A stretch of DNA of 64,000 nt from Tenacibaculum sp. M341 (GCF_004337695.1 NZ_SJXJ01000009.1:1-64000); one strand, 5' to 3'. Counted from the stretch's first letter, positions 42,043 to 51,878 are shown. The notes: generated from the sequence alone by a model not told the origin. Made by a program: numbers and translations.

Positions 42043-43359
42043 ATGGCTAATAGCATTAAAGATCAACAGGATATTTTAGCGAAATTGAATATTCATGAGT
42101 TAAATCCAATGCAAGAAGAAGCTATCGCTGTTATTGAAAAAACAAATAATACAGTACTATTGTCACCTACAGGAACAGGGAAAACATTAGCTTTTTTATT
42201 ACCATTACTACAAACATTAGATCCGAATAATACCGAAGTACAAGCTTTGGTTTTAGTGCCTTCACGTGAATTAGCGATACAAATAGAACAAGTAGCCCGA
42301 AATATGGGATCTGGTTACAAAGTAAATGCTGTTTATGGCGGAAGACCAATGGCTAAAGATAAAGCTGAATTAAAGCATTTACCTGCTATTTTAATTGGTA
42401 CACTAGGAAGAATTTCAGATCATTTTAGTAGCGATCGTTTTTCAAAAGATTACATAAAAACAATAGTTCTGGATGAGTTTGATAAATCTCTAGAAGTTGG
42501 TTTTGAGTATGAAATGAGAGGCATCATCAATCAAATTCCGAATTTAAGTAAACGAATATTAACTTCTGCTACTCAGGGTGTTGAAATTCCTGAATTTGTA
42601 GGCTTAGATAAGCCTAAGACCATTAATTACTTGCAGCATAAGAAAGCTTCAAAATTAGAGATAAAGACGGTTGTTTCTCCTAAAAAAGAAGACAAAACAC
42701 AAACTTTGGTCGATTTACTATTGCACATAGGAAATAAACCAGGTATTATTTTTTGTAATTTCAAAGATAGTATTGCAAAGGTTAGTGATACCTTAAAGAA
42801 ACATAAGATTAACCATACTTGTTTTTCTGGAGGAATGGAACAAAGAGATCGTGAACGTTCTTTAATTAAATTCAGAAATGGAACTTCTCAATTATTAATT
42901 GCAACTGATTTAGCTGCAAGAGGAATTGATATTCCTGAACTGAAATATATTATTCATTACGAGCTTCCTAGAGCTATCGAAGAGTTTACCCATAGAAATG
43001 GAAGAACAGCAAGGGTAAATGCTAAAGGAATAGCGTATGTTTTGCAAGGTAAAAACGAATTTTTACCTGAATTTATAAAGAAAACAAGACCAATAGACAT
43101 TGCTGAAAAAGCAGTTTGGAAACCTCAATTTTGGACAACGTTGTTTATTTCAGGAGGAAGAAAAGATAAAATATCAAAAGGTGATATTGCAGGGCTTTTC
43201 TTTAAACAAGGAAATTTAAATAAAGATCAATTAGGTGTTATAGAGTTAAAGCAAGATTGTGCCTTTATTTCTGTTCCGTTAAGTATTGCTGACAATTTAG
43301 TAGAAACATTAAATAATGCTCGTTTAAAAAAGAAAAGAGTGAGGATATATATTGTTTAA
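42043..43359 (+). CDS. DEAD-box-type RNA helicase with DbpA-like RNA-binding domain
   Basis: This 438-residue protein has Walker A SPTGTGKT (41-48), PSREL, and a motif II reading DEFD (144-147) in place of DEAD, plus DLAARGIDI and HRNGRTARV in the second domain. The last 75 residues form a DbpA-type RNA-binding domain (ISKGDIAGLFFKQGNLNKDQ ... CAFISVP ... RLKKKRVRIYIV). In E. coli DbpA this domain binds 23S rRNA hairpin 92, so a ribosomal role is likely. DEFD has the same Asp-Glu...Asp catalytic residues, so activity should be kept. Confidence 0.92.
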   Translation: MANSIKDQQDILAKLNIHELNPMQEEAIAVIEKTNNTVLLSPTGTGKTLAFLLPLLQTLDPNNTEVQALVLVPSRELAIQIEQVARNMGSGYKVNAVYGGRPMAKDKAELKHLPAILIGTLGRISDHFSSDRFSKDYIKTIVLDEFDKSLEVGFEYEMRGIINQIPNLSKRILTSATQGVEIPEFVGLDKPKTINYLQHKKASKLEIKTVVSPKKEDKTQTLVDLLLHIGNKPGIIFCNFKDSIAKVSDTLKKHKINHTCFSGGMEQRDRERSLIKFRNGTSQLLIATDLAARGIDIPELKYIIHYELPRAIEEFTHRNGRTARVNAKGIAYVLQGKNEFLPEFIKKTRPIDIAEKAVWKPQFWTTLFISGGRKDKISKGDIAGLFFKQGNLNKDQLGVIELKQDCAFISVPLSIADNLVETLNNARLKKKRVRIYIV

Positions 43360-43595
43360 ACTAAATTATAGTAACCCGTGTGGTTAATCGGAATATTATC
43401 AGGTAATTACACATATTCTTTTTACTTCAAAATTTACGACAGTAAAACTGTGTAGATGAACATTACGTTAAAAATTAAATATATGATTTAAATGATTCCT
43501 TAATTTCTTATTTTTAATCTTCTCGCGAGGAATTGGCAGATATCGTGATTGCCATAAAATGTTCACGATTTTTAAATAAATTTAAAAATTTTAAA

Positions 43596-43787
43596 ATGAA
43601 AAACAACTTAAGAAAATTAGGGAAAGTTTTAAACAGAAACGAGCAAAAACAAATTAAAGGAAGTATTTCTATAAATAATTCTGCATGTTGGGAATGTTTA
43701 CCAGGTGCTTTACCTGGTACTTTTTTCGCTTGTGCAGGAGCTGATATCTGTCAAGTTATGGATGATGGATGTCATTTTTGTGTATAA
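43596..43787 (+). CDS. Bacteriocin-like RiPP precursor peptide with a Gly-type leader
   Basis: This 63-residue peptide has a leader MKNNLRKLGKVLNRNEQKQI followed by KGS (likely cut after Gly22-Ser23 or Gly22), a pattern typical of Bacteroidetes 'bacteriocin-like' precursors (LxKxLxxxEQKxIxGG, with the second Gly as Ser). The core is rich in Cys (31, 34, 46, 52, 59 and 62), Gly and Ala, and holds two C-x-x-C pairs. It is an orphan: no dehydratase, radical SAM enzyme or peptidase-ABC exporter lies in the neighbourhood. A frame opening at 43533 would add 21 unlikely residues. A clear terminator follows. Confidence 0.75.
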   Translation: MKNNLRKLGKVLNRNEQKQIKGSISINNSACWECLPGALPGTFFACAGADICQVMDDGCHFCV

Positions 43788-43798
43788 AAAACTATTTA

Positions 43799-43826
43799 AA
43801 AGCGAATTTCGATTCGCTTTTTTCTT
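43799..43826 (+). terminator. Rho-independent terminator after the RiPP precursor
   Basis: Stem AAAAGCGAAT / ATTCGCTTTT, loop TTCG, T run. It supports real transcription of the peptide gene. Confidence 0.9.
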
Positions 43827-43942
43827 ATTTAATAAAATTTCATTATAATATTCTGGTTTGTGTAGTATAACTTGAACTTAGAATAAAACTAAGTTTTAAC
43901 TTCTACTATTCTTACTTTTTTTCTTCAAAAAACTATACTGAA

Positions 43943-44002
43943 ATATTAACATACGCTTTTTTCTAAACAACAATAGGAGAGAGGGACAAAGTGTATGAAA
44001 TA
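43943..44002. repeat. Interspersed repeat C, copy 1
   Basis: About 60 bases with ACATACGCTTTTTTCTAAAC, AATAGGAG and GTGTATGAAATA, matching the element at 50725-50787 (ATACGCTTTGCCTGAAAC, GATAGGAG, TTTGTATGGAATA). The ends are roughly inverted. No gene lies in the rest of the gap 43827-44188. Confidence 0.55.
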
Positions 44003-44188
44003 GATTATATTTGATCGTTATCATATTTTATTTTTTATTCTTTAGGAGAAATTTTTATGCTAATAATTTCAATATATTATATGATTATTAGAAAAAAGTT
44101 AAAAAAATAATTATATAAAATTTTAGTTATTACTTTTAGCAATAACATTTATTAAAAAGTTTATACTACTACTATAACCATAACTATT

Positions 44189-47100
44189 ATGAAATTTCAA
44201 GCCTTAAAAAAAAGAAAATTCTGGCTGCGATTTATTGCTTGTGTCATACTTTTACCTTTATTCTTACTAGGGGCTACAGTATTGTATATCAATACACAAC
44301 AAAATAGTATTATTAAAGATCAAATAGCTGAGCTTAATAAAAAACATAAAGGTTCCATTGATATAGGAAAAACTCATTTATCACTTTTTAGTAATTTTCC
44401 TAATATTTCTTTTAAAGTAGACGATCTAAAAATAAATGAAACTAAAGAAGATAATTCTCCTGTTATTCTAGATGTTAAAGATATTTACGTAGGATTTAAT
44501 TTGTGGGATATTTTAGAAGGAAATTACACCATTAAATCATTAGTTGTAGAAGACGGTTTTTTCGATATTGTAATTCACGAAGATAAAAGTCTAAACCTTT
44601 TAAACGCATTAAAATCCTTTGATGAAACTGAAAGCGAGGAACCAATAGATTTTAAACTTCAAAAAATTAAATTACATAATCTAGATATTCACAAAAAAGA
44701 TGAAGGTCAAAATACCGACTTAGAAACATTTATTTATGAGGCTGATGGTGGTTTCAATATTGATAATGAAGTTATTTCAGGACATATTGATACTAAGTTT
44801 GAAATGAATTTAATAAGTAATGGCGATACTACGTATATAAAACACAAACATTTTGATCTTCATACAGATATTAGTTTAAATAAAGATACTGAATTGCTTA
44901 CCATTGAGCCTTCAGGTGTTACTATGGAGCATGGTGATTTTGAGTTAGAAGGAAAAATAGATACCAAAAACGATTTTGATCTTGATCTTATCATAAGAGG
45001 GGCAAAGCCTAATTTTGATATGCTTATTGCTTTTGCTCCAGAGGATCTTATTCCTGTTTTAGAACGTTATAAAAATGCAGGGGAAATCTATTTTAATGCT
45101 GTAGTTCAAGGACCTACATTGAATCAACAAATACCTTTTTTTGATGTGAATTTTGGTGTAAGTGAAGCTTTTTTAGAAAATACCAACAAAGGTAAACGAG
45201 TTAAAAACATTGGCTTTAAAGGGCATTTTACGAATGGTAAAGAACGAAGTTCTCGTACCACAACATTTTCGCTTGAAGATATGACAGCCAAACTAGGAAA
45301 AGGAAAAATTCTAGGAAATGTCGTGATCAATAATTTTGATGAACCAGAAATAGATATGCGATTAAATGCAGATTTTAATCTTGAATTTATAACTGATTTT
45401 TTGAATTTAAGTGAAGTGGATATTGCATCTGGAAATGTTTCTTTAAAAATGAATTTTCATGATATTATAGATATTGACAACCCAGAACAAGCACTCAGTA
45501 AATTGAATCAGGCCTATTATAGTGAGTTGAAAATTGATAGCCTCAGTTTATCATCCAAAGATCTTCCTGCACCATTAAAAAAGCTGAATGCACACGTGGT
45601 TATGAATGGTAAAAAAGCAACAATCAATCAATTTGATATGCTTTTAGGAAAATCGGATATTTCAATGACCGGATATGTATCAGATTTACCTGCAATTGTA
45701 CATCATACAGATAAACTAGTCGTTACGCATTTAGATATTCAATCAAAACAATTAGATATTGCAGAACTGACAAAATTCTCTGCTACTGATAGTATCAAAA
45801 CTGGTATAGATGAGCAAATTAAAGATTTAACTGCTGGATTTTCATTTAAATCCTCAGCAAAGGCTTTTACTGAAAGCAAATATTTACCTAAAGGCGAGTT
45901 TTTTGTAGATAGTTTAAATGCACAATTAAAGCATTATCCGCATAAATTACACGATTTTCATGTAGATGTATTAGTGGATGATAAAGATCTTAAAATTAAA
46001 GATTTTACAGGGTTTATTGACGATTCTGACTTTCATTTTAACGGACTTGTGCATAATTATGGCTTTTGGATGCAAAAAGAATTGAATGGCGATGTAGATT
46101 TAGACATCAGTTTAACTTCCGATTTATTGCGTTTGGAAGATATTTTCTCGTATCAAGGTGAAAATTATGTACCGGAAGAGTATAGGCACGAAGAGTTTGA
46201 AAAATTGGCATTACATGTAAATTCTAGTATGCATTATAAAGCATCTAAATTACATTCTATAGATGTAGAATTGGACAAGTTAAACACCAAAATGCATGTA
46301 CATCCATTACGATTTGAACAATTTACAGGCGATTTCCATTATGAAGATGATCATCTTGTTGTAAAAGATTTTATAGGTAAAATAGGAAGAACTTCTTTTA
46401 ATATAGGTTTAAACTATTATTTAGGAGACAATCAAGCAATTAAAAAGAGAGATAATAATCTTAGTTTTAAAGCAAATTATATTGATTATGATCAATTATT
46501 TCCTCCTGATAAAACCACAGAAAAGGCTACAATAACTGTAAAATCAAAAACAGCAGATGTTGCTGCACATGCAGATGCTTTTAATTTGTATGAATTACCA
46601 TTTACGGATATGAAATTTGATGTAGATGTAGATTATTTTATGTATCAACGAATTCATTTACAAGATATAAAAGCAAATTTACGTACCACTCAAAATCATT
46701 ACATTTATGTAGATACCTTACATATGAATGCAGCAGGAGGTAATTTTAACATGTCTGGGTACTTTAATGGTAGTAATCCGAAGAAAATTTACCTAAAACC
46801 CAATATAGAAGCTACTAATGTTGATCTTGATAAATTCTTATTTAAGTTTGAAAATTTTGGACAAGATCATTTGGTTTCAGATAATTTAAAAGGTCATGTT
46901 TCTACTACAATAGATGGAAAAATTAGAGTGTACCCTGATTTAGTACCAGATTTAGATCAATCTGAAATTCATATGGATGTAAAAGTTTTTAACGGAAAAT
47001 TACAGAATTATGAACCTATGAAAATGCTGTCTAGTTATATGGGAGATAAAAACTTGAACAATATCAAATTTGACACCATTCAGAATCATATAGATATCGT

Positions 47101-47410
47101 TAATGGTCGCATAAATATTCCTAACATGACGATTGAATCCACATTAGGACATATGGAATTATCTGGAACACAAGATTTAAATAATAATATTGAATATTAC
47201 TTAAAAATTCCATGGAAAATTGTTAGAAAAGCTGTGATGTATAAATTATTTAGTAGCAAAAAAAATAGTGGAAATAAAGAAGAAGAGGATGAAATTGTAG
47301 AAGTCGATCCTAATAAAAATGTAAAATACTTAAATGTAAAATTACATGGTACTGTGGATGATTTTAAAGTTTCTATGAAGAAAAAGCCCAAAAAAAAGAA
47401 AAAGGAATAA
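44189..47410 (+). CDS. AsmA-family (DUF748-like) inner-membrane protein
   Basis: This 1073-residue protein has an N-terminal membrane helix (WLRFIACVILLPLFLLGATV, about 11-32) and a long extracytoplasmic repeat of beta-strands, as in AsmA/TamB proteins. The N-terminal AsmA region includes ISFKVDDLKINETKEDNSPV, and the C-terminal region has a second AsmA-like segment (NIPNMTIESTLGHMELSG). It ends in a basic tail (KKKPKKKKKE). AsmA-type proteins are thought to shuttle phospholipids between membranes, and it should span the periplasm. Its length fits the Bacteroidetes members. Confidence 0.85.
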   Translation: MKFQALKKRKFWLRFIACVILLPLFLLGATVLYINTQQNSIIKDQIAELNKKHKGSIDIGKTHLSLFSNFPNISFKVDDLKINETKEDNSPVILDVKDIYVGFNLWDILEGNYTIKSLVVEDGFFDIVIHEDKSLNLLNALKSFDETESEEPIDFKLQKIKLHNLDIHKKDEGQNTDLETFIYEADGGFNIDNEVISGHIDTKFEMNLISNGDTTYIKHKHFDLHTDISLNKDTELLTIEPSGVTMEHGDFELEGKIDTKNDFDLDLIIRGAKPNFDMLIAFAPEDLIPVLERYKNAGEIYFNAVVQGPTLNQQIPFFDVNFGVSEAFLENTNKGKRVKNIGFKGHFTNGKERSSRTTTFSLEDMTAKLGKGKILGNVVINNFDEPEIDMRLNADFNLEFITDFLNLSEVDIASGNVSLKMNFHDIIDIDNPEQALSKLNQAYYSELKIDSLSLSSKDLPAPLKKLNAHVVMNGKKATINQFDMLLGKSDISMTGYVSDLPAIVHHTDKLVVTHLDIQSKQLDIAELTKFSATDSIKTGIDEQIKDLTAGFSFKSSAKAFTESKYLPKGEFFVDSLNAQLKHYPHKLHDFHVDVLVDDKDLKIKDFTGFIDDSDFHFNGLVHNYGFWMQKELNGDVDLDISLTSDLLRLEDIFSYQGENYVPEEYRHEEFEKLALHVNSSMHYKASKLHSIDVELDKLNTKMHVHPLRFEQFTGDFHYEDDHLVVKDFIGKIGRTSFNIGLNYYLGDNQAIKKRDNNLSFKANYIDYDQLFPPDKTTEKATITVKSKTADVAAHADAFNLYELPFTDMKFDVDVDYFMYQRIHLQDIKANLRTTQNHYIYVDTLHMNAAGGNFNMSGYFNGSNPKKIYLKPNIEATNVDLDKFLFKFENFGQDHLVSDNLKGHVSTTIDGKIRVYPDLVPDLDQSEIHMDVKVFNGKLQNYEPMKMLSSYMGDKNLNNIKFDTIQNHIDIVNGRINIPNMTIESTLGHMELSGTQDLNNNIEYYLKIPWKIVRKAVMYKLFSSKKNSGNKEEEDEIVEVDPNKNVKYLNVKLHGTVDDFKVSMKKKPKKKKKE

Positions 47411-47468
47411 GTTTTTTTACATAGTTGAATTTTCACATTTTTAAATCTGTAAATTAATATATCACGTC

Positions 47469-47553
47469 ATTACGATGAACGAAACGTAGTGAAGTAAAGA
47501 AGTAATCTGTTAATTTAATAACGAAAATTTCGTTTTAAAGATAGAGATTGCTT
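47469..47553 (+). repeat. Interspersed repeat A, copy 3
   Basis: Same core as at 193-275 and 12581-12650 (TACGATGAACGAAACGTAGT on this strand). It sits 58 bases after the AsmA-family stop. The rest of the gap to 47822 shows no frame. Confidence 0.8.
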
Positions 47554-47822
47554 TAACCACATTTGTTTTATAATGTTCTGCTTTATGTAACTTTACTTGT
47601 GTAAAAAGCTTTTACTAAAGACAAATCATCTTTTATTTTTTTCTTCCCAAAAGTTTCTTTTAAAATTTAATGTAATACTTTTTTACAAAAAGAGAAGAGA
47701 AATAGGGGCTAAATATGTATGTAAAGGCAATATTTTAAACTAACTTACGGATTACCATAATAAACTCTTATTCAAAATTCAATATATTTATGAAACTTTT
47801 ATTCTAACCAAATAAAATAAAA

Positions 47823-50618
47823 ATGACACAAAAAAATAGAGGATCTGAATGGAGAAAATGGGATTTACATATACATACTCCTGCATCTGGTTTTGCAACA
47901 GATAATGATTATCCAACCCTCATTGAAAACCTTAAAAATTCAGAAGCTGAAGTGATAGGTATAAATGATTATTCCACAATTGATGGTTATGCTAAAATCT
48001 TAGAACTAGGTGGTGTTCAAGGTAAAGAAATTATACCTGTAGTTGAGTTTAGAATGATTAATAAAATTAATCATAAAAACTCGACTGCAACAGAAGGAGG
48101 AGTTAGTATAAATTTTCATGTCATTTTTGATAATGAATTGAGTATTAGGCAAATTCAAACGGAAATAAATTCATTAGAATGTTTTTTTGAAGGAGGTAAA
48201 GAAACTAAATTGGGACACGTAGATTCTAATCAATATCAAGAACTATCTTTTGACTTTTTTAAAACAATAGAAGCTCTTAAAAAATCTCCAATAGCTAAAG
48301 AAAAGTTTCTTGTTTGGGTTCCTTATGATGAATATGGAGGAATTGATAACATAGATCCCAATGTTGATACTTTTTTCAAATTAGGTATAATTAATAATTC
48401 AGATATTTTAGGTTCTGCAAACTCAAAACAAATAGATTTTTTTCTAAGTGATAGATGTGTTAATGATGTTGGAAAAAAAATACCTTGTATTAAAGGAAGT
48501 GACTCTCATCAAATAGATTATCCATTTGGAAAATTAAAAGATAAAGACTCTAATCCTATTAATAAATATTGCTGGGTAAAAGCAGATCGCACCTTTCAAG
48601 GATTAAAACAAATTGTATATGAACCATTATTGAGAGTAAAAATAAATGATGAAATACCAGATAATAAACAGCCTCACAAAACCATAAAGTCTATAAAATT
48701 TATAAATCATCCAGATTTCATAAAAAAGCCAATCTATTTCAGTAAAGACTTAAATACTATAATTGGAGGTAAATCATCTGGTAAATCACTTTTATTATAT
48801 TATTTAGCAAATACAATTGATTATAAATATTCGTATAAGCAAATAAATCCAAATTCAGAGTCTATTGAATTAGATGATAAATATAAATTTTCAGATAATG
48901 AAGAAACACCATTAGATGTAGAAATTCAATGGGATGATGATGTTATATATAAATTTTCAGATAGAGAAAATATTAAAAATCGAAGATTCGTCTACATTCC
49001 TCAAACATACATTTTATCATTAACAGAAAAAATTGAAAAGAAATCTAGAAAAACATTAGGAAAATTCATTAGAGAAATTCTATTGCAAAATACAAGTAGC
49101 AAAGACGCTTATGATAATTTTATTAGTGAAGTTAAGAGATTAGATAGAGTAAGAAATGATTTAATTGAAGATTATTTTAAAATTAAAAATGATATTAAAA
49201 TAAAATATGAAGAAATAAAAAATTTAGGAGATAAGGAGGGGATTCAAAATTTTGTTAAAAATACTCTTGAAAAATCTCTTAATGAACTTAAAACCAAATC
49301 TAATATAAGCAACGAAGAATCTATTAGATATAATATTTTAAAAGCGAGACAAGAAAAAATAAACAATATAAGTCTTGAAAATGATAATGAGATCGATCTT
49401 TTAAAAGTTTACATAAATAATTTAGAATCACAAATTGAAAATTTAATTGAAAATAAAACTAGACTTCAAGACAATTTTAAACTTAATAGCAAATTCCTAG
49501 AATTATTAAATAAGATAGAATCTGATATCAACGAATTACAAGGGAATTTGAATTCTTATAACTCTAATTTATACAGTTTAGAGAGCTTAACTAACAATAG
49601 AATAAAAAAGTTATCCGATACATTAGAAGAAAAAATTAAACCTATTTCAGAAAAGCTTGTAGATAAGATTAAAATAAGCAACTTAGAAAAAGAAATTAAA
49701 AATCAGAAAAATATTTTATTTAAGATTCAAAATATTGAAGAAAACGTACTTATTGTTTTACAAAAGAATTTGGAAGAAACAAAAACTAAGATTTTTTTGG
49801 AATACGAAAACGCATTCAATGAATATAAAAAGATTATAGAAAATTTAAATGAAAGAGGTAAAGATTTTGATGACTTAAGCTTAATTGGTTCAATTAAATT
49901 TTACGCGAACAGATTTAAAGATCAATTTTTAAATGATTTTTTTAATTTAAATCATAGAGTTAATTCGGAAATTAAAAATTCTTATTTGTTTAAAGTAGAA
50001 AAAAATATGTTTGATGACATAATAATAAATGATCATAAAAATGAAATTGAAAGAATTTTTGATTTAATTATTAATGATGATGTTTCTTTTAAAAAATATA
50101 AAAACAAAAAAGATAGTATAAAAGCATTATTAAAAGATGAATTCTTTGATTATTGGGAATTAAAAGTGGGGAATGATGAAATGGCAGATATGTCTCCCGG
50201 AAAAGCTAACCTTGTAATATTAAAATTATTAATAGATCTAAGCGAATCTGATTGCCCTATATTAATAGATCAACCTGAAGATAACTTAGATAACAGATCT
50301 ATATATAACGATTTAGTTCAATTTATTAGAAAAAGAAAAATAAATCGTCAAATAATTATAGTGACACATAATCCAAATGTAGTTGTATCTGCTGATTCAG
50401 AGAATGTAATTGTAGCTAATCAAAAAGGAGAAGATGATGAAAGAGAAAATAATAATTTTCGCTTTGAATATATAAATGGAGCAATAGAAAACTCTTTTAA
50501 AATTGATGATGATACTATTGGAATTCTTAATAGAATGGGAATAAAAGAACATGTTACTGAAATATTAGAAGGAGGAAAAGAAGCTTTTGTTAAGCGTGAG
50601 GAAAAATATGGCTTTTAA
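47823..50618 (+). CDS. PHP-domain SMC/ABC-like ATPase (TrlF type)
   Basis: This 931-residue protein fuses a PHP phosphoesterase (about 1-270; metal motif DLHIHT at 14-19 and GSDSHQID with Asp227 and His229) to an SMC/RecN-like ATPase. The ATPase has Walker A GGKSSGKS (315-322), a central coiled coil (about 430-720), signature SPGKAN (791-796), Walker B ILIDQPEDNLDN (Asp816) and an H-loop His in IIIVTHNPN. This matches the TrlF-like family, probably a nucleic-acid-acting complex related to repair or phage defence. A small basic gene follows. Confidence 0.85.
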   Translation: MTQKNRGSEWRKWDLHIHTPASGFATDNDYPTLIENLKNSEAEVIGINDYSTIDGYAKILELGGVQGKEIIPVVEFRMINKINHKNSTATEGGVSINFHVIFDNELSIRQIQTEINSLECFFEGGKETKLGHVDSNQYQELSFDFFKTIEALKKSPIAKEKFLVWVPYDEYGGIDNIDPNVDTFFKLGIINNSDILGSANSKQIDFFLSDRCVNDVGKKIPCIKGSDSHQIDYPFGKLKDKDSNPINKYCWVKADRTFQGLKQIVYEPLLRVKINDEIPDNKQPHKTIKSIKFINHPDFIKKPIYFSKDLNTIIGGKSSGKSLLLYYLANTIDYKYSYKQINPNSESIELDDKYKFSDNEETPLDVEIQWDDDVIYKFSDRENIKNRRFVYIPQTYILSLTEKIEKKSRKTLGKFIREILLQNTSSKDAYDNFISEVKRLDRVRNDLIEDYFKIKNDIKIKYEEIKNLGDKEGIQNFVKNTLEKSLNELKTKSNISNEESIRYNILKARQEKINNISLENDNEIDLLKVYINNLESQIENLIENKTRLQDNFKLNSKFLELLNKIESDINELQGNLNSYNSNLYSLESLTNNRIKKLSDTLEEKIKPISEKLVDKIKISNLEKEIKNQKNILFKIQNIEENVLIVLQKNLEETKTKIFLEYENAFNEYKKIIENLNERGKDFDDLSLIGSIKFYANRFKDQFLNDFFNLNHRVNSEIKNSYLFKVEKNMFDDIIINDHKNEIERIFDLIINDDVSFKKYKNKKDSIKALLKDEFFDYWELKVGNDEMADMSPGKANLVILKLLIDLSESDCPILIDQPEDNLDNRSIYNDLVQFIRKRKINRQIIIVTHNPNVVVSADSENVIVANQKGEDDERENNNFRFEYINGAIENSFKIDDDTIGILNRMGIKEHVTEILEGGKEAFVKREEKYGF

Positions 50619-50724
50619 TTTAAAAGTTGTAGTATTTAATATAATTTTTAATGTTAATTGTGAACGATTTTGAGAAACTCACATAAAAAAATGAATGTTT
50701 AATACCCCAGATCAAAGCTTCTTA

Positions 50725-50787
50725 TTCTATGGAATACGCTTTGCCTGAAACGACGATAGGAGCGAAGTGCAATTTGTATGGAATATT
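50725..50787. repeat. Interspersed repeat C, copy 2
   Basis: Shares the ATACGCTTT..CTGAAAC, ATAGGAG and GTATGGAATA blocks with 43943-44002. It has imperfect inverted ends (GGAATACGCTTTGC against GCAATTTGTATGG). Confidence 0.55.
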
Positions 50788-50877
50788 TCTTCTATTTTTT
50801 AATTGATTACTGAAAACCGTAAGTATTAATCAAATGACTTGATTACTTTTAAGATCAAATAAATAAACGAAAATATT

Positions 50878-51018
50878 ATGAAAACAATTAGAGCTATTAA
50901 ACCAGGACCTAAACCTAAAAAGCAAGATGGTACTCTTGATAAAAGAAGAAGAGACAACAAGAATACTCCAGGTAACAAACCATCATTAAAACCTAGTAAA
51001 TCAACTAAAAAGAAATAA
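50878..51018 (+). CDS. Small, highly basic protein (46 residues)
   Basis: The peptide begins MKTIRAIKPGPKPKKQD and ends KPSKSTKKK. Lys, Arg and Pro make up most of it, without hydrophobic residues, so it is likely unstructured and nucleic-acid binding. It lies 260 bases after the ATPase gene on the same strand, with repeat C between, so it is probably separate. Similar very short Pro/Lys-rich proteins occur in Bacteroidetes, with no known role. Confidence 0.55.
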   Translation: MKTIRAIKPGPKPKKQDGTLDKRRRDNKNTPGNKPSLKPSKSTKKK

Positions 51019-51152
51019 CTTATAGTTTTTTAGTTATGTAAAAATTAACATAATACTAATTAATTAAGCTTGTGAACTAATTCTATAATGTAATTTATTT
51101 CTCCAGCTTTTTTAGTTTTGTCTAAAATTATTTAAACATAGTAATAATCAAA

Positions 51153-51404
51153 TATACCTTAGACTTAGATACTGCAAAAATGAAATGTTAAATTTCAAAA
51201 AGAGAATTTAAAGATATAATTGATAAACTAAAAGATTAATGCTTTACATTATGTTAAATAGAAGTTGAAATTAAAGAAAACGGCTTCAGAGAATTTTGAT
51301 AAAAACAATAATTGTATATTACAAAGACTATTGATTATAGTAAGTTTAATGTTATTTAAGAGAAAATCATTAAGTTACAATCCATTGTAAAATATAACGA
51401 ATGA
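51153..51404 (+). pseudogene. Possible decayed gene with several in-frame stops
   Basis: One frame reads YTLDLDTAKMKC, stop, ISKREFKDIIDKLKD, stop, IEVEIKENGFREF, stop-stop, TKTIDYSKFNVI, stop, KIIKLQSIVKYNE. The stretches between stops look protein-like and share one frame over 84 codons, but composition in AT-rich DNA can give this by chance. The surrounding gap 51019-51878 holds repeat B and a long hairpin and no intact gene. Confidence 0.3.
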
Positions 51405-51541
51405 ACCGTTATTGTTTCCATAAATATCTGAAGCCTTGAATTTTTGTTTCTTTTGTTTCAAGACAAAAGATAGCACAAAATGATGATTTCAACGAGAATT
51501 TTAATTATAATAGCTACAAATTTTCAAGTTAGAATGTTTCT

Positions 51542-51594
51542 TGAGAATCGCGTATTTGAAAAATTATGAACCATTCTACAGAATATTCAATTTA
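51542..51594. repeat. Palindromic repeat B, copy 3 (degenerate)
   Basis: Keeps TGAGAATCGCGTATTTGAAA and ACAGAATATTCAA, but the closing ATTCTCA is lost. Confidence 0.6.
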
Positions 51595-51736
51595 AACGAG
51601 AAGTCAAAACACGAATGCTAAATGCCCAATTATACTATATATGATAAACAAACGAGTATATCCTGGGATATTTAACATAATAGAGAATTATAGCTATTAA
51701 ATAGACCTTGAAGTTCATAAGCCGTAATTTCTTTTA

Positions 51737-51786
51737 ACATAATATCTGACGATATAAGTCTAAAGACGTTATATCTGATATTATGT
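51737..51786. repeat. Long imperfect hairpin
   Basis: ACATAATATCTGACGATATA is followed, after GTCTAAAGAC, by TTATATCTGATATTATGT: nearly 22 bases of inverted repeat. A second small hairpin, TAGCC...GGCTA, follows. It could be a small RNA structure or a MITE end. It lies between the decayed stretch and the rhodanese gene. Confidence 0.5.
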
Positions 51787-51878
51787 GTAAATAGCCTGAA
51801 AAACGGCTATACAGAAATCACTATATATTTAAACTATAATTAATATTATGTAAAATAGAATATATAGAAAAGAGTAAA

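Noticed and set aside
43533-43595. Extended N-terminus for the RiPP precursor
   Set aside because: The extra residues do not match any leader, while the ATG at 43596 begins a typical leader.
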